A stretch of DNA of 64,000 nt from Bacteroides sp. MSB163 (GTDB taxonomy: Bacteria; Bacteroidota; Bacteroidia; Bacteroidales; Bacteroidaceae), in the NCBI RefSeq assembly GCF_036416795.1, contig NZ_CP143867.1, positions 682,001 to 746,000 on the forward strand, in the 5' to 3' direction. The first letter of the stretch is position 1; every line of letters starts with the position of its first letter. This document shows, piece by piece, positions 17,951 to 28,100 of the stretch. The notes beneath the pieces are model-generated. The model saw only the letters and a program-made list of their open reading frames with translations. It searched no databases and was not told the origin of the DNA. The position numbers and the translations under genes were made by a program.

Positions 17951-18310
17951 TTAATAATTTACTGTAACTGTATAGACGTTGGTTGTCTCACCATTTGGAG
18001 ACACAACTGTATATTCAACCGGATTGGTAAAATCTTGCATTGCGCCCGATGCCGGTGTTACTACCGCTCCTTCCGACACAATAATCTCGGGGCGAATAGT
18101 CGTTTTATCAATTCCTTCCGGAATGGTAAGTGACACTGTGTGAGCTTCCTGATCGATAGTCGCATCAAAATAAATATTCTGATTCTGATACACTCGGAAG
18201 CGGGTCAAATTGGCATTTATGCTGGGGGGAATCACTAATCCGTCTTCGGGTCTTGTGCAACTGCTCATTATGCATACAAGCATAATAAACAGATAGATAT
18301 ATTTTTTCAT
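17951..18310 (-). CDS. Small lipoprotein with DUF5018-like Ig/cadherin-type domain
   Basis: A lipoprotein of 119 residues from the ATG at 18310 (an alternative ATG at 18319 adds three residues before the MKKYIYLF signal sequence). The lipobox ends IMSSC. The mature part is one beta-sandwich repeat (INANLTRFRVYQNQNIYFDA ... YTVVSPNGETTNVYTVTVNY), as in DUF5018-type modules that extend binding proteins from the surface. It sits between susD and the 290-residue lipoprotein gene in one operon. Confidence 0.6.
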   Translation of the reverse strand: MKKYIYLFIMLVCIMSSCTRPEDGLVIPPSINANLTRFRVYQNQNIYFDATIDQEAHTVSLTIPEGIDKTTIRPEIIVSEGAVVTPASGAMQDFTNPVEYTVVSPNGETTNVYTVTVNY

Positions 18311-18327
18311 ATTTCTCATTCTATTTA

Positions 18328-20133
18328 TTAATTAGCTGCTGTTGATAACTTAGGCCAGTTCGGATTTTGCTGAAGTGCAGGGTTCATCAATATTTCTGAT
18401 GTACCAAGCGGGAACAGATAATCCTTCTTCAGAAAGATTAACGGCCTTTTTACATTCACAATATTATAGAAACCTCCATCTTGCGGTTTAGGAACATCAT
18501 ATCCTTGGATGTATTTACCATTCATCACTTCTTCTGCTATTCTCCAGCGACGGATGTCGAAGAATCGGAAATCTTCAAAAGCCAACTCTACACGACGCTC
18601 GTGCCAAATCTTCTGACGCATCTCAGCTTGAGTCAGCCCAGTAGGTAGATCAGGCATACCTACACGGTTGCGAATCCGGTTGACAGCATCATAAACTGCT
18701 TGAGAAGGAGTGGCATCAAGCTCATTCTGTGCTTCTGCAAAATTCAACAACAGTTCATTCAAGGCGAAAATACGAGTGAAGTTTCTGCGGCAATTACCAC
18801 GACCTCCATTGTTTGGATCTGAATCCGAGAACATAGGATCGATGTACTTTTGTAAACAAATTCCAGTGAGAACAGCTTCCGCCCAACCGTGATTATTCGA
18901 ATCCGAACCGCCAGCCCATGGTTGATAAGTATATTTATCATACTTGGCACCAGGGAATGCGAGGGTAGCCTTGAAACGAGGATCACGATCTTCGCCCTGC
19001 TTGGCGTTAGTAAAGTCGTAACCACTTTCCGGATCTGAAGGCATCAATCCGCTGGGATACATCTCAAATTCCATAGCCAACTGATAACTACCGTTCATCC
19101 AGTGGAAACCATTTTCCGTACGATTTCTCCACTGTGCATTGATACCTTCCCAGCGACCGTCAATAGTAGGATGAGAAAGCCAAATGATTTCCGGCGTATA
19201 TTTAAACTGCCTATCAACAAATTTGCGATAATAATATTCCCAAGTACCCGGTTCCAACTCCGGATCGTCAGGTTCAGACTGTGGAGATTCCAAAGAGTAA
19301 GTGGGATCATCCATAACCTTTTTACAAGCCTCAACAACCTTTCTCCATCTTGATTTATCATAATTCATATAACACTGGATATCAGTATACTCGGATGACA
19401 CAGGAGAATCTGTATTAAATAACGGGCTGGCAGCCTGAAGACGTAAACGGGCTATACAAGCATAACAAGCTGCACTGGTAGCCATACCTACTTTATTAGG
19501 AGTGGCCGCAACATTCGAAGGAAGATCCCTGGCTGCCATTTCCAACTCGTTACACACCCATTCTACTGACTCTTCAAACGTGTTACGAGGCTGATTGGTC
19601 AGCTCTGTATAGTTGTTAGGATCCACAGAATGGTCTAAGATGATAACTCCTCCAAAACGTCTGATAAGCTCTTCATAGAAGAATGCGCGTAAAAATCTGA
19701 CTTGCGCTTTCATCAGAACTTTATCCTCTTCTGATCCCTGCGCTCTATCTATGTTTTCCAAGAACAAATTAGCCTTACGAATTCTCCTATAGGTATTTCT
19801 CCAGTAACCGATAGTAGGGATGGAACCTTCCTCACCATCGCCACCACCGTCATCCGGCGTCCACATACCAAACTGGACTTTGTCCGTCCACAAGGGGGCG
19901 TAACCACCGATTCCATCATCTGCAGCACAGTCATATATCACTCCGCGAGCAGTCACATTATAGGCGTTACCATACATTTCAGAGTAGATATCATTCATCA
20001 CTTTTTTCGCCTCTATCACTGTTGCAAAGGCTTTATCGATATCCATATCATTACTTGCAGGTTTATCCAGATAATCCTGACATGAACATAAGAGCATTGT
20101 AAGCCCTAACAATAAATAATTTTTCTTTTTCAT
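18328..20133 (-). CDS. SusD/RagB-family outer-membrane glycan-binding lipoprotein
   Basis: A 601-residue lipoprotein (MLLCSC|QDYLDKPASND). The helical TPR-like architecture is visible in its usual landmarks: MLNDIYSEMY-type early helix, KAQVRFLRAFFYEELIRRFG, and the C-terminal RRVELAFEDFRFFDIRRWRI with a final MNPALQQNPNWP. SusD proteins form the lid over the SusC channel and bind the oligosaccharide cargo at the cell surface. It follows susC by 12 bp. Confidence 0.95.
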   Translation of the reverse strand: MKKKNYLLLGLTMLLCSCQDYLDKPASNDMDIDKAFATVIEAKKVMNDIYSEMYGNAYNVTARGVIYDCAADDGIGGYAPLWTDKVQFGMWTPDDGGGDGEEGSIPTIGYWRNTYRRIRKANLFLENIDRAQGSEEDKVLMKAQVRFLRAFFYEELIRRFGGVIILDHSVDPNNYTELTNQPRNTFEESVEWVCNELEMAARDLPSNVAATPNKVGMATSAACYACIARLRLQAASPLFNTDSPVSSEYTDIQCYMNYDKSRWRKVVEACKKVMDDPTYSLESPQSEPDDPELEPGTWEYYYRKFVDRQFKYTPEIIWLSHPTIDGRWEGINAQWRNRTENGFHWMNGSYQLAMEFEMYPSGLMPSDPESGYDFTNAKQGEDRDPRFKATLAFPGAKYDKYTYQPWAGGSDSNNHGWAEAVLTGICLQKYIDPMFSDSDPNNGGRGNCRRNFTRIFALNELLLNFAEAQNELDATPSQAVYDAVNRIRNRVGMPDLPTGLTQAEMRQKIWHERRVELAFEDFRFFDIRRWRIAEEVMNGKYIQGYDVPKPQDGGFYNIVNVKRPLIFLKKDYLFPLGTSEILMNPALQQNPNWPKLSTAAN

Positions 20134-20145
20134 TTCATCACTTTT

Positions 20146-23100
20146 TTAGAATGACACTTTAACTCCGACATTGACTACTTTCATCAAAGGATAGCTGGCA
20201 TTTGTATTTTCCGGGTCATATACCGGAACTTTATCCCAAGTCACCAGGTTTATTCCATTGACATAAAGACGAGCATCAGTTCCTCTAATGGCTTTCATCC
20301 AACTATCAGGAAGTGTATAACCGATCTCTATATTCTTCAAACGGATGTAGTTACCGTTTTTCAGCCAGAAGGTACTGCTTCTGTTTCCATCGTTACCTGT
20401 CGATCCTATCGCAGGGATAAGACGAGGCAAGCTCGCGTCACGATTCTCCGGTGTCCAGCGATCTAACCATTCAACGATAGGTGTACTGTTTTCGTTATTG
20501 AACGGCATATTGGCACCGGTTCTGAAATCATAGTTCACATTGGCTGCTCCCTGGAACAGACAGCTAAAGTCAAAGTTCTTGTACTTGAAGCCCATTTTCA
20601 CACTGTACATTATTTCAGGAACATTGGTAAATCCTATCGGATGCTGGTCATTATCGTCTATGACACCATCACCGTTGATATCCGCATACTTGATATTACC
20701 CGGATAAAGAGGTCCGAACTGAGCGGGACTTCTCAAAATTTCTTCTTCCGACTGGAACAATCCTTCAGCGATAAATCCTCTAGCCTGACCTACGCGGTAG
20801 CCTACCTGCTGCAAGTATGGATAAGCTCTCGGAGTTTCCGGTCTTTCGAGTATTTTATTGCGAGCAAAAGAGAACATACCACCTACAAAATAATCAAAGT
20901 TTTTGTTTAACCTTTCGTGCCATGTTCCGTCCAACTCAATACCTTTATTTTCTACCTTTCCTGCATTGGCTGTAATCGCAGGTCCTCCATAGGTGGCCGG
21001 AACAATATCTATATTGGTAAGGATATTGGTTCTTTTTTCATAGAACACATCAGTGGTCCACTCGAAGCGATTATTAAACCAACGGGAGTCAAAACCGAAA
21101 TTGAACTTATGAGCGGTTTCCCACGTCAAGCCAGGATTTCCGTTACGGACTTCTTTCAATCCACCACCGTTTCCTGTTCCGCCTTTATTGATACCGAATT
21201 TAGCATCGCCACCGCCGCCCCAACGACTTTCGTAGAAGAAGCGTTCGCCACCAATATTATCATTACCTACCATACCATAACTAGCTCTCAGTTTCATGTA
21301 ATCCAGCACCTTGTTTGATTTGAACCAATCTTCTTCTGTAAATACCCATCCAACGGAAGCGGAAGGAAAGAAACCGAATCTATTGCCCGGAGCAAAGTTC
21401 TCGGAACCATTGTAACCGGCGTTCACCTCGGCCAAATATTTGTCTCTGTAACCATAAGTCACACGCCCTACTATTCCTAAACGGCGATAAGCAACTTCCT
21501 GATCGCGTACGGTATTCTCTTGTGCATTCATCAATATCAAACCGGAAACGGCATGCTGTTTGTCACTACCAAACGTATTGTTATAGCGGATAGAGGGCTC
21601 AATTACGTATCTGGTATTGTAGGAATTAATATTTCCTCCAAATCCTAACGGGCTGCCGATTACCATATGAGGATAGGTTTCAACATTAGGACCAAAAGTA
21701 AACATATCATCATCTTTTCTGTGATCGTATGTATATAAGTTGTCGAAGTCGAAAGAGAAATCAACATTCACACTCAATCCCTTTACCCATTCCGACAAGT
21801 CGGCGGAAGCACCCAATGTAGCAGTAATAGCCGATTCTGCTTCCTTAGAATAGCCATGAGATACCAAATGGGCAAGCACATTGTGATTAGTCGTTGGAGG
21901 AGCTCCCCATGTACCATCCGGATTGCGAATAGGCGTCACATTTGGACTGGCTACACGAGCTCGTTCAAAGATAGAGTTCACTCCAGACGACGGACGACGT
22001 TTATCGCCAATCACACCTGCCAAGGTCAATTTAGCTGAAATGACATTATTTAACTGGAAGTCAAGGTTGCTTCTGAAGTTATACTTGGTATAGCTTACAT
22101 TAGTACTATAATTATCATTGTAAGCACCACGGCGGAATATACCTTCTTGTCTCAACACATTAGCAGACACAAAATATTGCATTTTCTCCGATCCCCCGGT
22201 AATACTGGCATTGTACTGTTGCATATAAGCATTTTTCTTCAACACTTCATCAAACCAATCAATATCAGGATACAAGAAAGGATTTCCTCCTCCGCTCTTA
22301 TATATGTTCAACTGATCTTGTGAATATTTGGGAGACTGACCATTGTTCACCAAAGCTTCATTTGTCAACACGGCCATATCATACGCACCTACCAGTTCGG
22401 GCATTGAAGAGGGCGATTGCAGACCAAAGTCGGCCGAGAAGGAAATGACAGGTTTACCCACTGCACCGCGTCTGGTAGTAACAAGTACCACACCATTCGC
22501 ACCACGTACACCATATACAGCTGTAGCCGAGGCATCTTTCAAGATACTGATATTCTCAATTTCCGAAGATTCCATCATGGCAAGTCCTTCCTTACCACGA
22601 TCAATACCATCAATCAAGATGAGCGGGTCTTGTCCAGAACCGAATGTACTGATACCGCGAATATACAAAGTCGCCTGATCCGCCCCCGGCTCACCGGAAC
22701 GTTGTACAGTAATCAACCCAGGTAATCGTCCGGCTAAGGCATTAGATACATTGGACACAGGACTTTGCTTAAGTTCCTTTACTGAAACTGTTGCGATGGC
22801 ACCTACCACCGAAGCTTTCTTCTGTTGTCCATATCCTACTACTACTACTTCCTCCAATTGTGTCTCATCCGGCGACAAGGAAATGCGGAAGAAATTATCG
22901 TTTGCTTTAACTACCTGCCGATAATCCTGATAACCGATATAAGATACTTTCAATGTATCTCCCGTTCGTACATTATCCAATTTGAATACCCCATCCACAT
23001 CGGTGATTCCACCATTAACGTTAGTTACTCGAACTGTGGCACCAATCAATGGTTGATTGGTTTCATCCAACACCAAACCTTGGATTGATTTGGTCTGCTG

Positions 23101-23187
23101 CGCATGGGCTACGCCAGCAACAAGCAGCAATGCGCTTATGCCCACAAACCGTCCAATTTTTCTTTTTATATTTGTTAGTGCTCTCAT
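20146..23187 (-). CDS. SusC/RagA-family TonB-dependent transporter
   Basis: A 1013-residue receptor with a signal peptide (VAHAQ|QTKS). A carboxypeptidase-D-regulatory-like domain follows (about residues 33-105; GLVLDETNQPLIGATV), then a TonB-box-containing segment (EVVVVGYGQQ), the plug (ALAGRLPGL, LYIRGISTFGSGQDPLILID, ASATAVYGVRGANGVVLVTT) and the large barrel ending VNVGVKVSF. No STN domain is present, so it is not expected to signal to an anti-sigma factor. With SusD it imports oligosaccharides into the periplasm. Confidence 0.96.
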   Translation of the reverse strand: MRALTNIKRKIGRFVGISALLLVAGVAHAQQTKSIQGLVLDETNQPLIGATVRVTNVNGGITDVDGVFKLDNVRTGDTLKVSYIGYQDYRQVVKANDNFFRISLSPDETQLEEVVVVGYGQQKKASVVGAIATVSVKELKQSPVSNVSNALAGRLPGLITVQRSGEPGADQATLYIRGISTFGSGQDPLILIDGIDRGKEGLAMMESSEIENISILKDASATAVYGVRGANGVVLVTTRRGAVGKPVISFSADFGLQSPSSMPELVGAYDMAVLTNEALVNNGQSPKYSQDQLNIYKSGGGNPFLYPDIDWFDEVLKKNAYMQQYNASITGGSEKMQYFVSANVLRQEGIFRRGAYNDNYSTNVSYTKYNFRSNLDFQLNNVISAKLTLAGVIGDKRRPSSGVNSIFERARVASPNVTPIRNPDGTWGAPPTTNHNVLAHLVSHGYSKEAESAITATLGASADLSEWVKGLSVNVDFSFDFDNLYTYDHRKDDDMFTFGPNVETYPHMVIGSPLGFGGNINSYNTRYVIEPSIRYNNTFGSDKQHAVSGLILMNAQENTVRDQEVAYRRLGIVGRVTYGYRDKYLAEVNAGYNGSENFAPGNRFGFFPSASVGWVFTEEDWFKSNKVLDYMKLRASYGMVGNDNIGGERFFYESRWGGGGDAKFGINKGGTGNGGGLKEVRNGNPGLTWETAHKFNFGFDSRWFNNRFEWTTDVFYEKRTNILTNIDIVPATYGGPAITANAGKVENKGIELDGTWHERLNKNFDYFVGGMFSFARNKILERPETPRAYPYLQQVGYRVGQARGFIAEGLFQSEEEILRSPAQFGPLYPGNIKYADINGDGVIDDNDQHPIGFTNVPEIMYSVKMGFKYKNFDFSCLFQGAANVNYDFRTGANMPFNNENSTPIVEWLDRWTPENRDASLPRLIPAIGSTGNDGNRSSTFWLKNGNYIRLKNIEIGYTLPDSWMKAIRGTDARLYVNGINLVTWDKVPVYDPENTNASYPLMKVVNVGVKVSF

Positions 23188-23190
23188 AGC

Positions 23191-24660
23191 TTATTTCTTC
23201 TTAAAAATAATTTTCTGACAATTCCAACCACCAGGGGTGATATCCACACGTAATTCATGCTGTCCCTTTGTAAGAGAAAGAGTGACAGGGTCTGCCGGCG
23301 CATAGAAATCCCAGTTGCCTGTACCTACTCCACCTACTCCTGTTTTACCCTCTACTTTCTCACCTCCATCTACCGAAAGCCAGAAGGGTTTGTTTGCTTC
23401 ATTAGAATAGAACATGAATGCGTCATAGTCACCATCTTCCAGTACATTAATGGTATACGTACACCACACTTCAGGACCATCATTGTTACCAAGCAAACTG
23501 GTATAGAGATTACCATCATTGTTACGTCTGATAGCTCCACCATCACCGCGATTTTCATTATTGATAAAGTCTGCAGTAGTCAACTGTAACGTACCAGGTA
23601 TATTGTTGTAAGTCAGATAGTCATATCTGGAGATTTCTTTGCCACCAGATATGATTCCAACCTGTACAGGCACAAGCCAATAACCGTCTGTTTTAGCATC
23701 ATCTACCCAAAGACGTTTCCCTTGTTGCATAGGCATCGTCAACGTCTCCATTTCACCCGGTACTGCACTAGCAGTTTTAGCCATTTCAGTGCCCTCATAA
23801 TAAAGCACATAACCATCAATGCCTGTAATAACCGGATCTTTGTGAATTCGAATATACTCAGTCGTTTTGTTCGGGATATCATTACTGTTGATAGCTGGAT
23901 TCAATCCAACAAAGTCTGCTCCATCATCATAACCATCAATAGTCACTACAGGCGCATTGGCTAGTGTTTCTGCTGCTACAGAAATGTTACCGGAATAGTC
24001 AATGGCATACACTTTCAATGGTTGAGTGATATCACCCATGATAGAAGCAACAGTAGTTTCTGCATCTACAGTCATGGACGAAGTACCCAACTCAATTCTA
24101 AACTCTTTCACGTCATTGTCTTCAGGACTTTTCCATACAGCAAATGCTGTTTCATCTCCCATTTTATAACCGGTCAAATCAATCACCGCACCAGGACTCA
24201 CATTATCGTGTACCCATGGTTTGGCACTAATCGTAACGCCATAAGCAAGTTGACCATTCTGATTCTCTGTTTTAACCATAAATGTGTACTTCTCATAGTT
24301 AGTCAAGCCGGTAAAGACAACTTCCGTATCAGTACCTCCTACTACCTGTTCTTGACCAGTGTTCTGGTTAGTCACATGGATTGCTTTCAACGACTCTGAT
24401 AAGGCAACATTCCATGTCAATTTGATTTGTCCATCAGCTCCCTCGGCAGCCAACTTGTCTACATCACTAGGCGGAATAAACTCAAACTGCCCCGGCACAT
24501 CTGTCACCGGAAACTTGTATTCCTCACAGGCACAGAGACCAAATACAAGACATACCAGTGGCACAGCTATCCGATAGTGGCGCTGTTGCTTCTGAACACA
24601 CGAAAAACTCCGAACCCGTTCTTTCTCGCTTTTGTTCTTCTTAAAAAGGTGCTTTTTCAT
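23191..24660 (-). CDS. Surface lipoprotein with FN3-like modules and C-terminal CBM-like domain
   Basis: A 489-residue protein with a long basic N-terminus before the signal segment and a lipobox (FGLCAC|EEYKF). Two FN3-like modules follow (about residues 55-150 and 155-240; DGQIKLTWNVALSESLKAIH, FAVWKSPEDNDVKEFRI), then a linker domain. The C-terminal ~110 residues (VWCTYTINVLEDGDYDAFMF ... LTKGQHELRVDITPGGWNCQ) look like a CBM6/35-type glycan-binding sandwich. It is encoded only 3 bp before susC as first gene of the operon and is a likely surface glycan-binding protein. Confidence 0.7.
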   Translation of the reverse strand: MKKHLFKKNKSEKERVRSFSCVQKQQRHYRIAVPLVCLVFGLCACEEYKFPVTDVPGQFEFIPPSDVDKLAAEGADGQIKLTWNVALSESLKAIHVTNQNTGQEQVVGGTDTEVVFTGLTNYEKYTFMVKTENQNGQLAYGVTISAKPWVHDNVSPGAVIDLTGYKMGDETAFAVWKSPEDNDVKEFRIELGTSSMTVDAETTVASIMGDITQPLKVYAIDYSGNISVAAETLANAPVVTIDGYDDGADFVGLNPAINSNDIPNKTTEYIRIHKDPVITGIDGYVLYYEGTEMAKTASAVPGEMETLTMPMQQGKRLWVDDAKTDGYWLVPVQVGIISGGKEISRYDYLTYNNIPGTLQLTTADFINNENRGDGGAIRRNNDGNLYTSLLGNNDGPEVWCTYTINVLEDGDYDAFMFYSNEANKPFWLSVDGGEKVEGKTGVGGVGTGNWDFYAPADPVTLSLTKGQHELRVDITPGGWNCQKIIFKKK

Positions 24661-25277
24661 AATACACTTTTCTTTGTTTGTAATTTAATTAACAATTATT
24701 TTTGTTTTTGATATATTAAAAACGAAAGCAAAACTATAAGCAAAACATTAATAAATCATATAAAATTTACATAAAAACCAATTAATATTACATTAATTTT
24801 AGGCTTTCTAGTAATTTTAGTATGAACTCCTATAGCTAAAAGCAATTGATTTATAAAATTGCCAAGGAACAGCTTACTTAATGCTTATACTGTTGCCGAT
24901 ATGATAATATCGGATCGTGAAGATTGGAATATTCAATCTATGAAGACATTATATCAGAAAGCCATTAATAAGCACTCTAAAATCGCCTGTATATACATCA
25001 TTCACAACAATACGCACTATTACAGAAAACAAGAAACGAAATAAGTGAATAAAAGGAAACGAAATACAGCAGATATTTCTGCCATCTTATTCGCTAAGCT
25101 TCAATTTAATTGAAAGATTCTGGGGGCAAGGAAAGAACTACGAATATAAAACCTTACAAAATAAAGGAAGAAATCTGAAAGGGAATAAAATATTCTTCGT
25201 ATTTAGCCCTGTATTTCTTTTATTGAAGCTATGCCATTCAAATAGAAGAAATACAAGACTAAAAGATTCTTTATATA
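24661..25277. other. 617-bp AT-rich intergenic region before the SusCD operon
   Basis: No convincing gene was found. It holds the operon promoter with phased repeats (separate entry) and a perfect 18-bp dyad CCGATATGATAATATCGG at 24896-24913. A 61-codon plus-strand frame (24859-25044) has no recognisable family or promoter. The remainder (25050-25277) shows nothing I can interpret. Confidence 0.6.
24729..24797 (-). promoter_or_regulatory. PUL-type promoter with phased repeats, before the SusCD operon
   Basis: The minus-strand -7 box is TAGTTTTG (24736-24729). Plus-strand hexamers ATTAAT at 24781 and ATTAAT at 24792 lie 45 and 56 bp above it with 11-bp spacing. A partial copy (CATAAA, 24770) occupies the 34-bp position. 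The leader is about 70 nt. Confidence 0.65.
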
Positions 25278-25922
25278 CTAGTCATATATTTGGGGGGCTT
25301 TTGAAGACTTAACTAAATAGTCCTCAATATTAATATTAAGATATGCCGTTCCATCACCAGGAGCAGGATTTGACGGATGAATATCATCCTTATGAGGATA
25401 TACAATAATATCAATCTTTTTCACATTTTTCCCTAATTTAGGGAACAATAGGCTAACATAGATGGCTTTTCCATTACAATTTTGAATGATCATGAGTCTG
25501 CCTAGCTCTCCTCCCCCATCATATCCACGTACTTTATACTTATCTCCTGTTACTCTATCTACAATGGTGTAACCTTTGCCATAGTTGAGCCATTGCCAAT
25601 CCCAGTATATAGGTTGCAGAAAGGTAACCTTTGTATCGTTTTCTCTTATTTCTATCGAATGTAAGGAGGTATTTGTACCAACAGTCCGATTATATGGCCA
25701 TTCGGCTATTTCCAAACTATCCGTAGGAGCTATATAGGCTACTCTATACAGCTTTTGATTTACACTATCTTTACGGAATAAGATTTCTTCGGATAATACC
25801 TTATTCATGCTGTCTCTTATGGCTTCCAATTCATACAAACTCTTATTTTTCAATGTAGGATTTTGACCAGAAACAATCAATGGGAACATTATAATACATA
25901 GGGTAAGTGTGTAACTTTTCAT
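25278..25922 (-). CDS. Secreted protein of unknown function
   Basis: A 214-residue protein with a signal peptide (LIVSGQ|NPTLK). A short helical segment (LYELEAIRDSMNKVLSEEIL) precedes a beta-rich domain (YTIVDRVTGDKYKVRGYDGG ... GDGTAYLNINIEDYLVKS). I do not recognise a family and see no catalytic motif. It lies in the PUL 249 bp after the esterase-fusion gene, with no clear promoter or phased repeats upstream. Confidence 0.55.
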   Translation of the reverse strand: MKSYTLTLCIIMFPLIVSGQNPTLKNKSLYELEAIRDSMNKVLSEEILFRKDSVNQKLYRVAYIAPTDSLEIAEWPYNRTVGTNTSLHSIEIRENDTKVTFLQPIYWDWQWLNYGKGYTIVDRVTGDKYKVRGYDGGGELGRLMIIQNCNGKAIYVSLLFPKLGKNVKKIDIIVYPHKDDIHPSNPAPGDGTAYLNINIEDYLVKSSKAPQIYD

Positions 25923-26171
25923 GATATAATTTATTTTTAAGTACTTCTAAAAGACATTTCATTCTCTCTTTGTTGATTCTTGACACCGATCCGAAATATA
26001 TGAAACTCAATAAAGAACCATATCAAATTTCGATAATAGTATTCAGATAAATGATTTTTCCACCTGAGATACAGAAATATCTTTTTCATTGTTTCAGTAT
26101 ATTATAGCAAGAGTAAAGTTAAAACTGAGTCCTTAACAGATCACATAATAACTACATAAAATTCTTATTTA

Positions 26172-28100
26172 TTAACCACAAAGTTCCTTATTTGACATTC
26201 CGTGCCCAACGAACGGGGATTTTTTGACGGATGAGATACGCAAGCGCAATGTATGCTCAGTGTCCTTCAACTCTGTCTCCAACATGTATACCCACGGAAT
26301 ATACAGGGCTGAACTCCATGCTGTATAAGTATCCAGTTTCTTGAACGGTGCATTATCCACACTATATTCCAGCATACCTGCCGACGGTCCACAAACACAA
26401 AAAATCCCGATAGCTCTTCCTTTGAAAAAAAGCGTCAGTCTATCGCCCGGACGTGTTGCTTCCAGCATGGAAACATGTACAAATCCTTTTCGCTTTTCAT
26501 ATTTATTGTCCGGATTCCAATCGTCTATAATCTTCCAACCACGACCGATACGCACACGGCTGAGAGGAATAAAATGCCCTTTGGTGTAACTGTATGGATC
26601 GAGTTGCATGGCAGGAACATCATGCGGCCGGCGTATACTTTCAGCATTTATTTCCCTCTGCATGCCATCCAGCAAATTACTGATGGCAGCAGTATAAATA
26701 GATTGCCCATAAGGATGAGGATGTGCATATCCAAAATCTTTCCAGGTAAACTGCCCGTCCTGCAATCGTTCTGAAATCTCTTGTGCCAGATTGACGGATG
26801 ACACCCGATAATGATTTGCCACCCGCTCGTGATTTAAAATAGCATCCGGCATCTGCCGTTTAGCAATGATAGGCAGGAAGCCGTCCGTTGCAAAATGAGT
26901 CAACACGATATCCGTTTCCGGATTAACTTCCAAAGCATGACGGATTTCTCCTTCCACTCCCCGTACCTGCTCCTCGGGCGTAAAAACGTTTGTCATATCG
27001 TTTGCCGATCCATCAATGAACAGCAAGTCTATCTTACCTTTCGACAATACATCATTATCCAATCGGAAGGCTCCGGGAGTACTCCCGGTAGAACTGATGC
27101 CAGCTTCTACAAACTCAAAAGCCGTAAAAGGGAAACGCTGTTGTAACTGCTGTTCCATCATATCTTTCCACCCCACCATTTCCGTGATAGATCCACCGAT
27201 AAAAGCTACCCTTCCCCGACGTTCCCGCTCAAACTTAATGAACGAGTTGTGCAAGCTACCACGAATGGTGTAGTGCTGGTATTTCTTATACTCCGGCTGT
27301 TGACGCATTATAAAATCGACCACAGGTTGAGGATCTTCAAGACTATGCGGATGGTGGTCGCATCCCGGCTTTATTATCAATTCTACATTTCCACCCAATG
27401 CCAGGTAACGTTTACGTATCACCATCATGTTCTCTTTAATCGGCACGCTCCGATCGCTATCTCCACAAACACTGATAATGGGCACACCCGCTTTAGCCAA
27501 TGGCTCCAAATTGTCTATAGGATTGCCGTCGAAGCGGTCAATGGTTTCTTCTGTCAGATTCCATTCTTTCAATAAAGTTTTCCATGCCGCTTTATGGAGT
27601 CTCTTCAAGCAAGTAAATACATCACTGAGCGGTGCATCAAGGTAGAGGCAAGCAACATTATCCGGATTTCGGGAAGCCCAAACGATAGAATAGAGTCCTC
27701 CGCGACTAAATCCTTCCATTACTACTTTAGAAGAAAGCCCGTAATTCTCCACCATCTCCTTGTAGAAACAGTTGCCTAATTCAATAGCCCATGGACTGGC
27801 ATAATCATTCGTAACATCCAAGTAAACTACGTGGAAGCCTCTTTCCAACAGAGCTTTATCAACAGATGGAAATGCATCGAAGAAAGCCGGACGCCATATC
27901 CACGGATTACCGGTAGCTGCTTTTTGGGGTACAACAACAGTAGCATCACGTCCCTGGAATTTGAAATCATAACGGTCCCCTTCGTACCATTTGCTTTTAG
28001 AAATACAATTTTCATTTTTTCCCTGAACGGGAATTGAGTAAAAGGATACTGCCAGCCCCCAAAGCAAGCAGAAGAAATAAGAAAGATATTTTATATTCAT
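26172..28100 (-). CDS. Two-domain esterase: alpha/beta-hydrolase fused to SGNH hydrolase
   Basis: A 642-residue secreted protein (signal peptide ending near PVQGK). Residues ~35-270 form an alpha/beta hydrolase with the nucleophile elbow GFSRGG (Ser132), CGDSDRSVP (candidate acid Asp214 or Asp216) and GCDHHPH (candidate His249/His250). Residues ~290-500 form an SGNH domain with IGGSITE (Ser304), an oxyanion Asn in IDGSANDMT, and a candidate His in AHPHPYGQ. About 140 C-terminal residues form a beta domain. Both active sites look complete, so it may remove two kinds of acyl decoration, or one hydrolase and one accessory domain may act together. Confidence 0.75.
   Translation of the reverse strand: MNIKYLSYFFCLLWGLAVSFYSIPVQGKNENCISKSKWYEGDRYDFKFQGRDATVVVPQKAATGNPWIWRPAFFDAFPSVDKALLERGFHVVYLDVTNDYASPWAIELGNCFYKEMVENYGLSSKVVMEGFSRGGLYSIVWASRNPDNVACLYLDAPLSDVFTCLKRLHKAAWKTLLKEWNLTEETIDRFDGNPIDNLEPLAKAGVPIISVCGDSDRSVPIKENMMVIRKRYLALGGNVELIIKPGCDHHPHSLEDPQPVVDFIMRQQPEYKKYQHYTIRGSLHNSFIKFERERRGRVAFIGGSITEMVGWKDMMEQQLQQRFPFTAFEFVEAGISSTGSTPGAFRLDNDVLSKGKIDLLFIDGSANDMTNVFTPEEQVRGVEGEIRHALEVNPETDIVLTHFATDGFLPIIAKRQMPDAILNHERVANHYRVSSVNLAQEISERLQDGQFTWKDFGYAHPHPYGQSIYTAAISNLLDGMQREINAESIRRPHDVPAMQLDPYSYTKGHFIPLSRVRIGRGWKIIDDWNPDNKYEKRKGFVHVSMLEATRPGDRLTLFFKGRAIGIFCVCGPSAGMLEYSVDNAPFKKLDTYTAWSSALYIPWVYMLETELKDTEHTLRLRISSVKKSPFVGHGMSNKELCG

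Noticed and set aside
24859..25044. 61-codon plus-strand frame before the SusCD operon
   Set aside because: No recognisable family or promoter, and it lies in AT-rich regulatory DNA; treated as chance.
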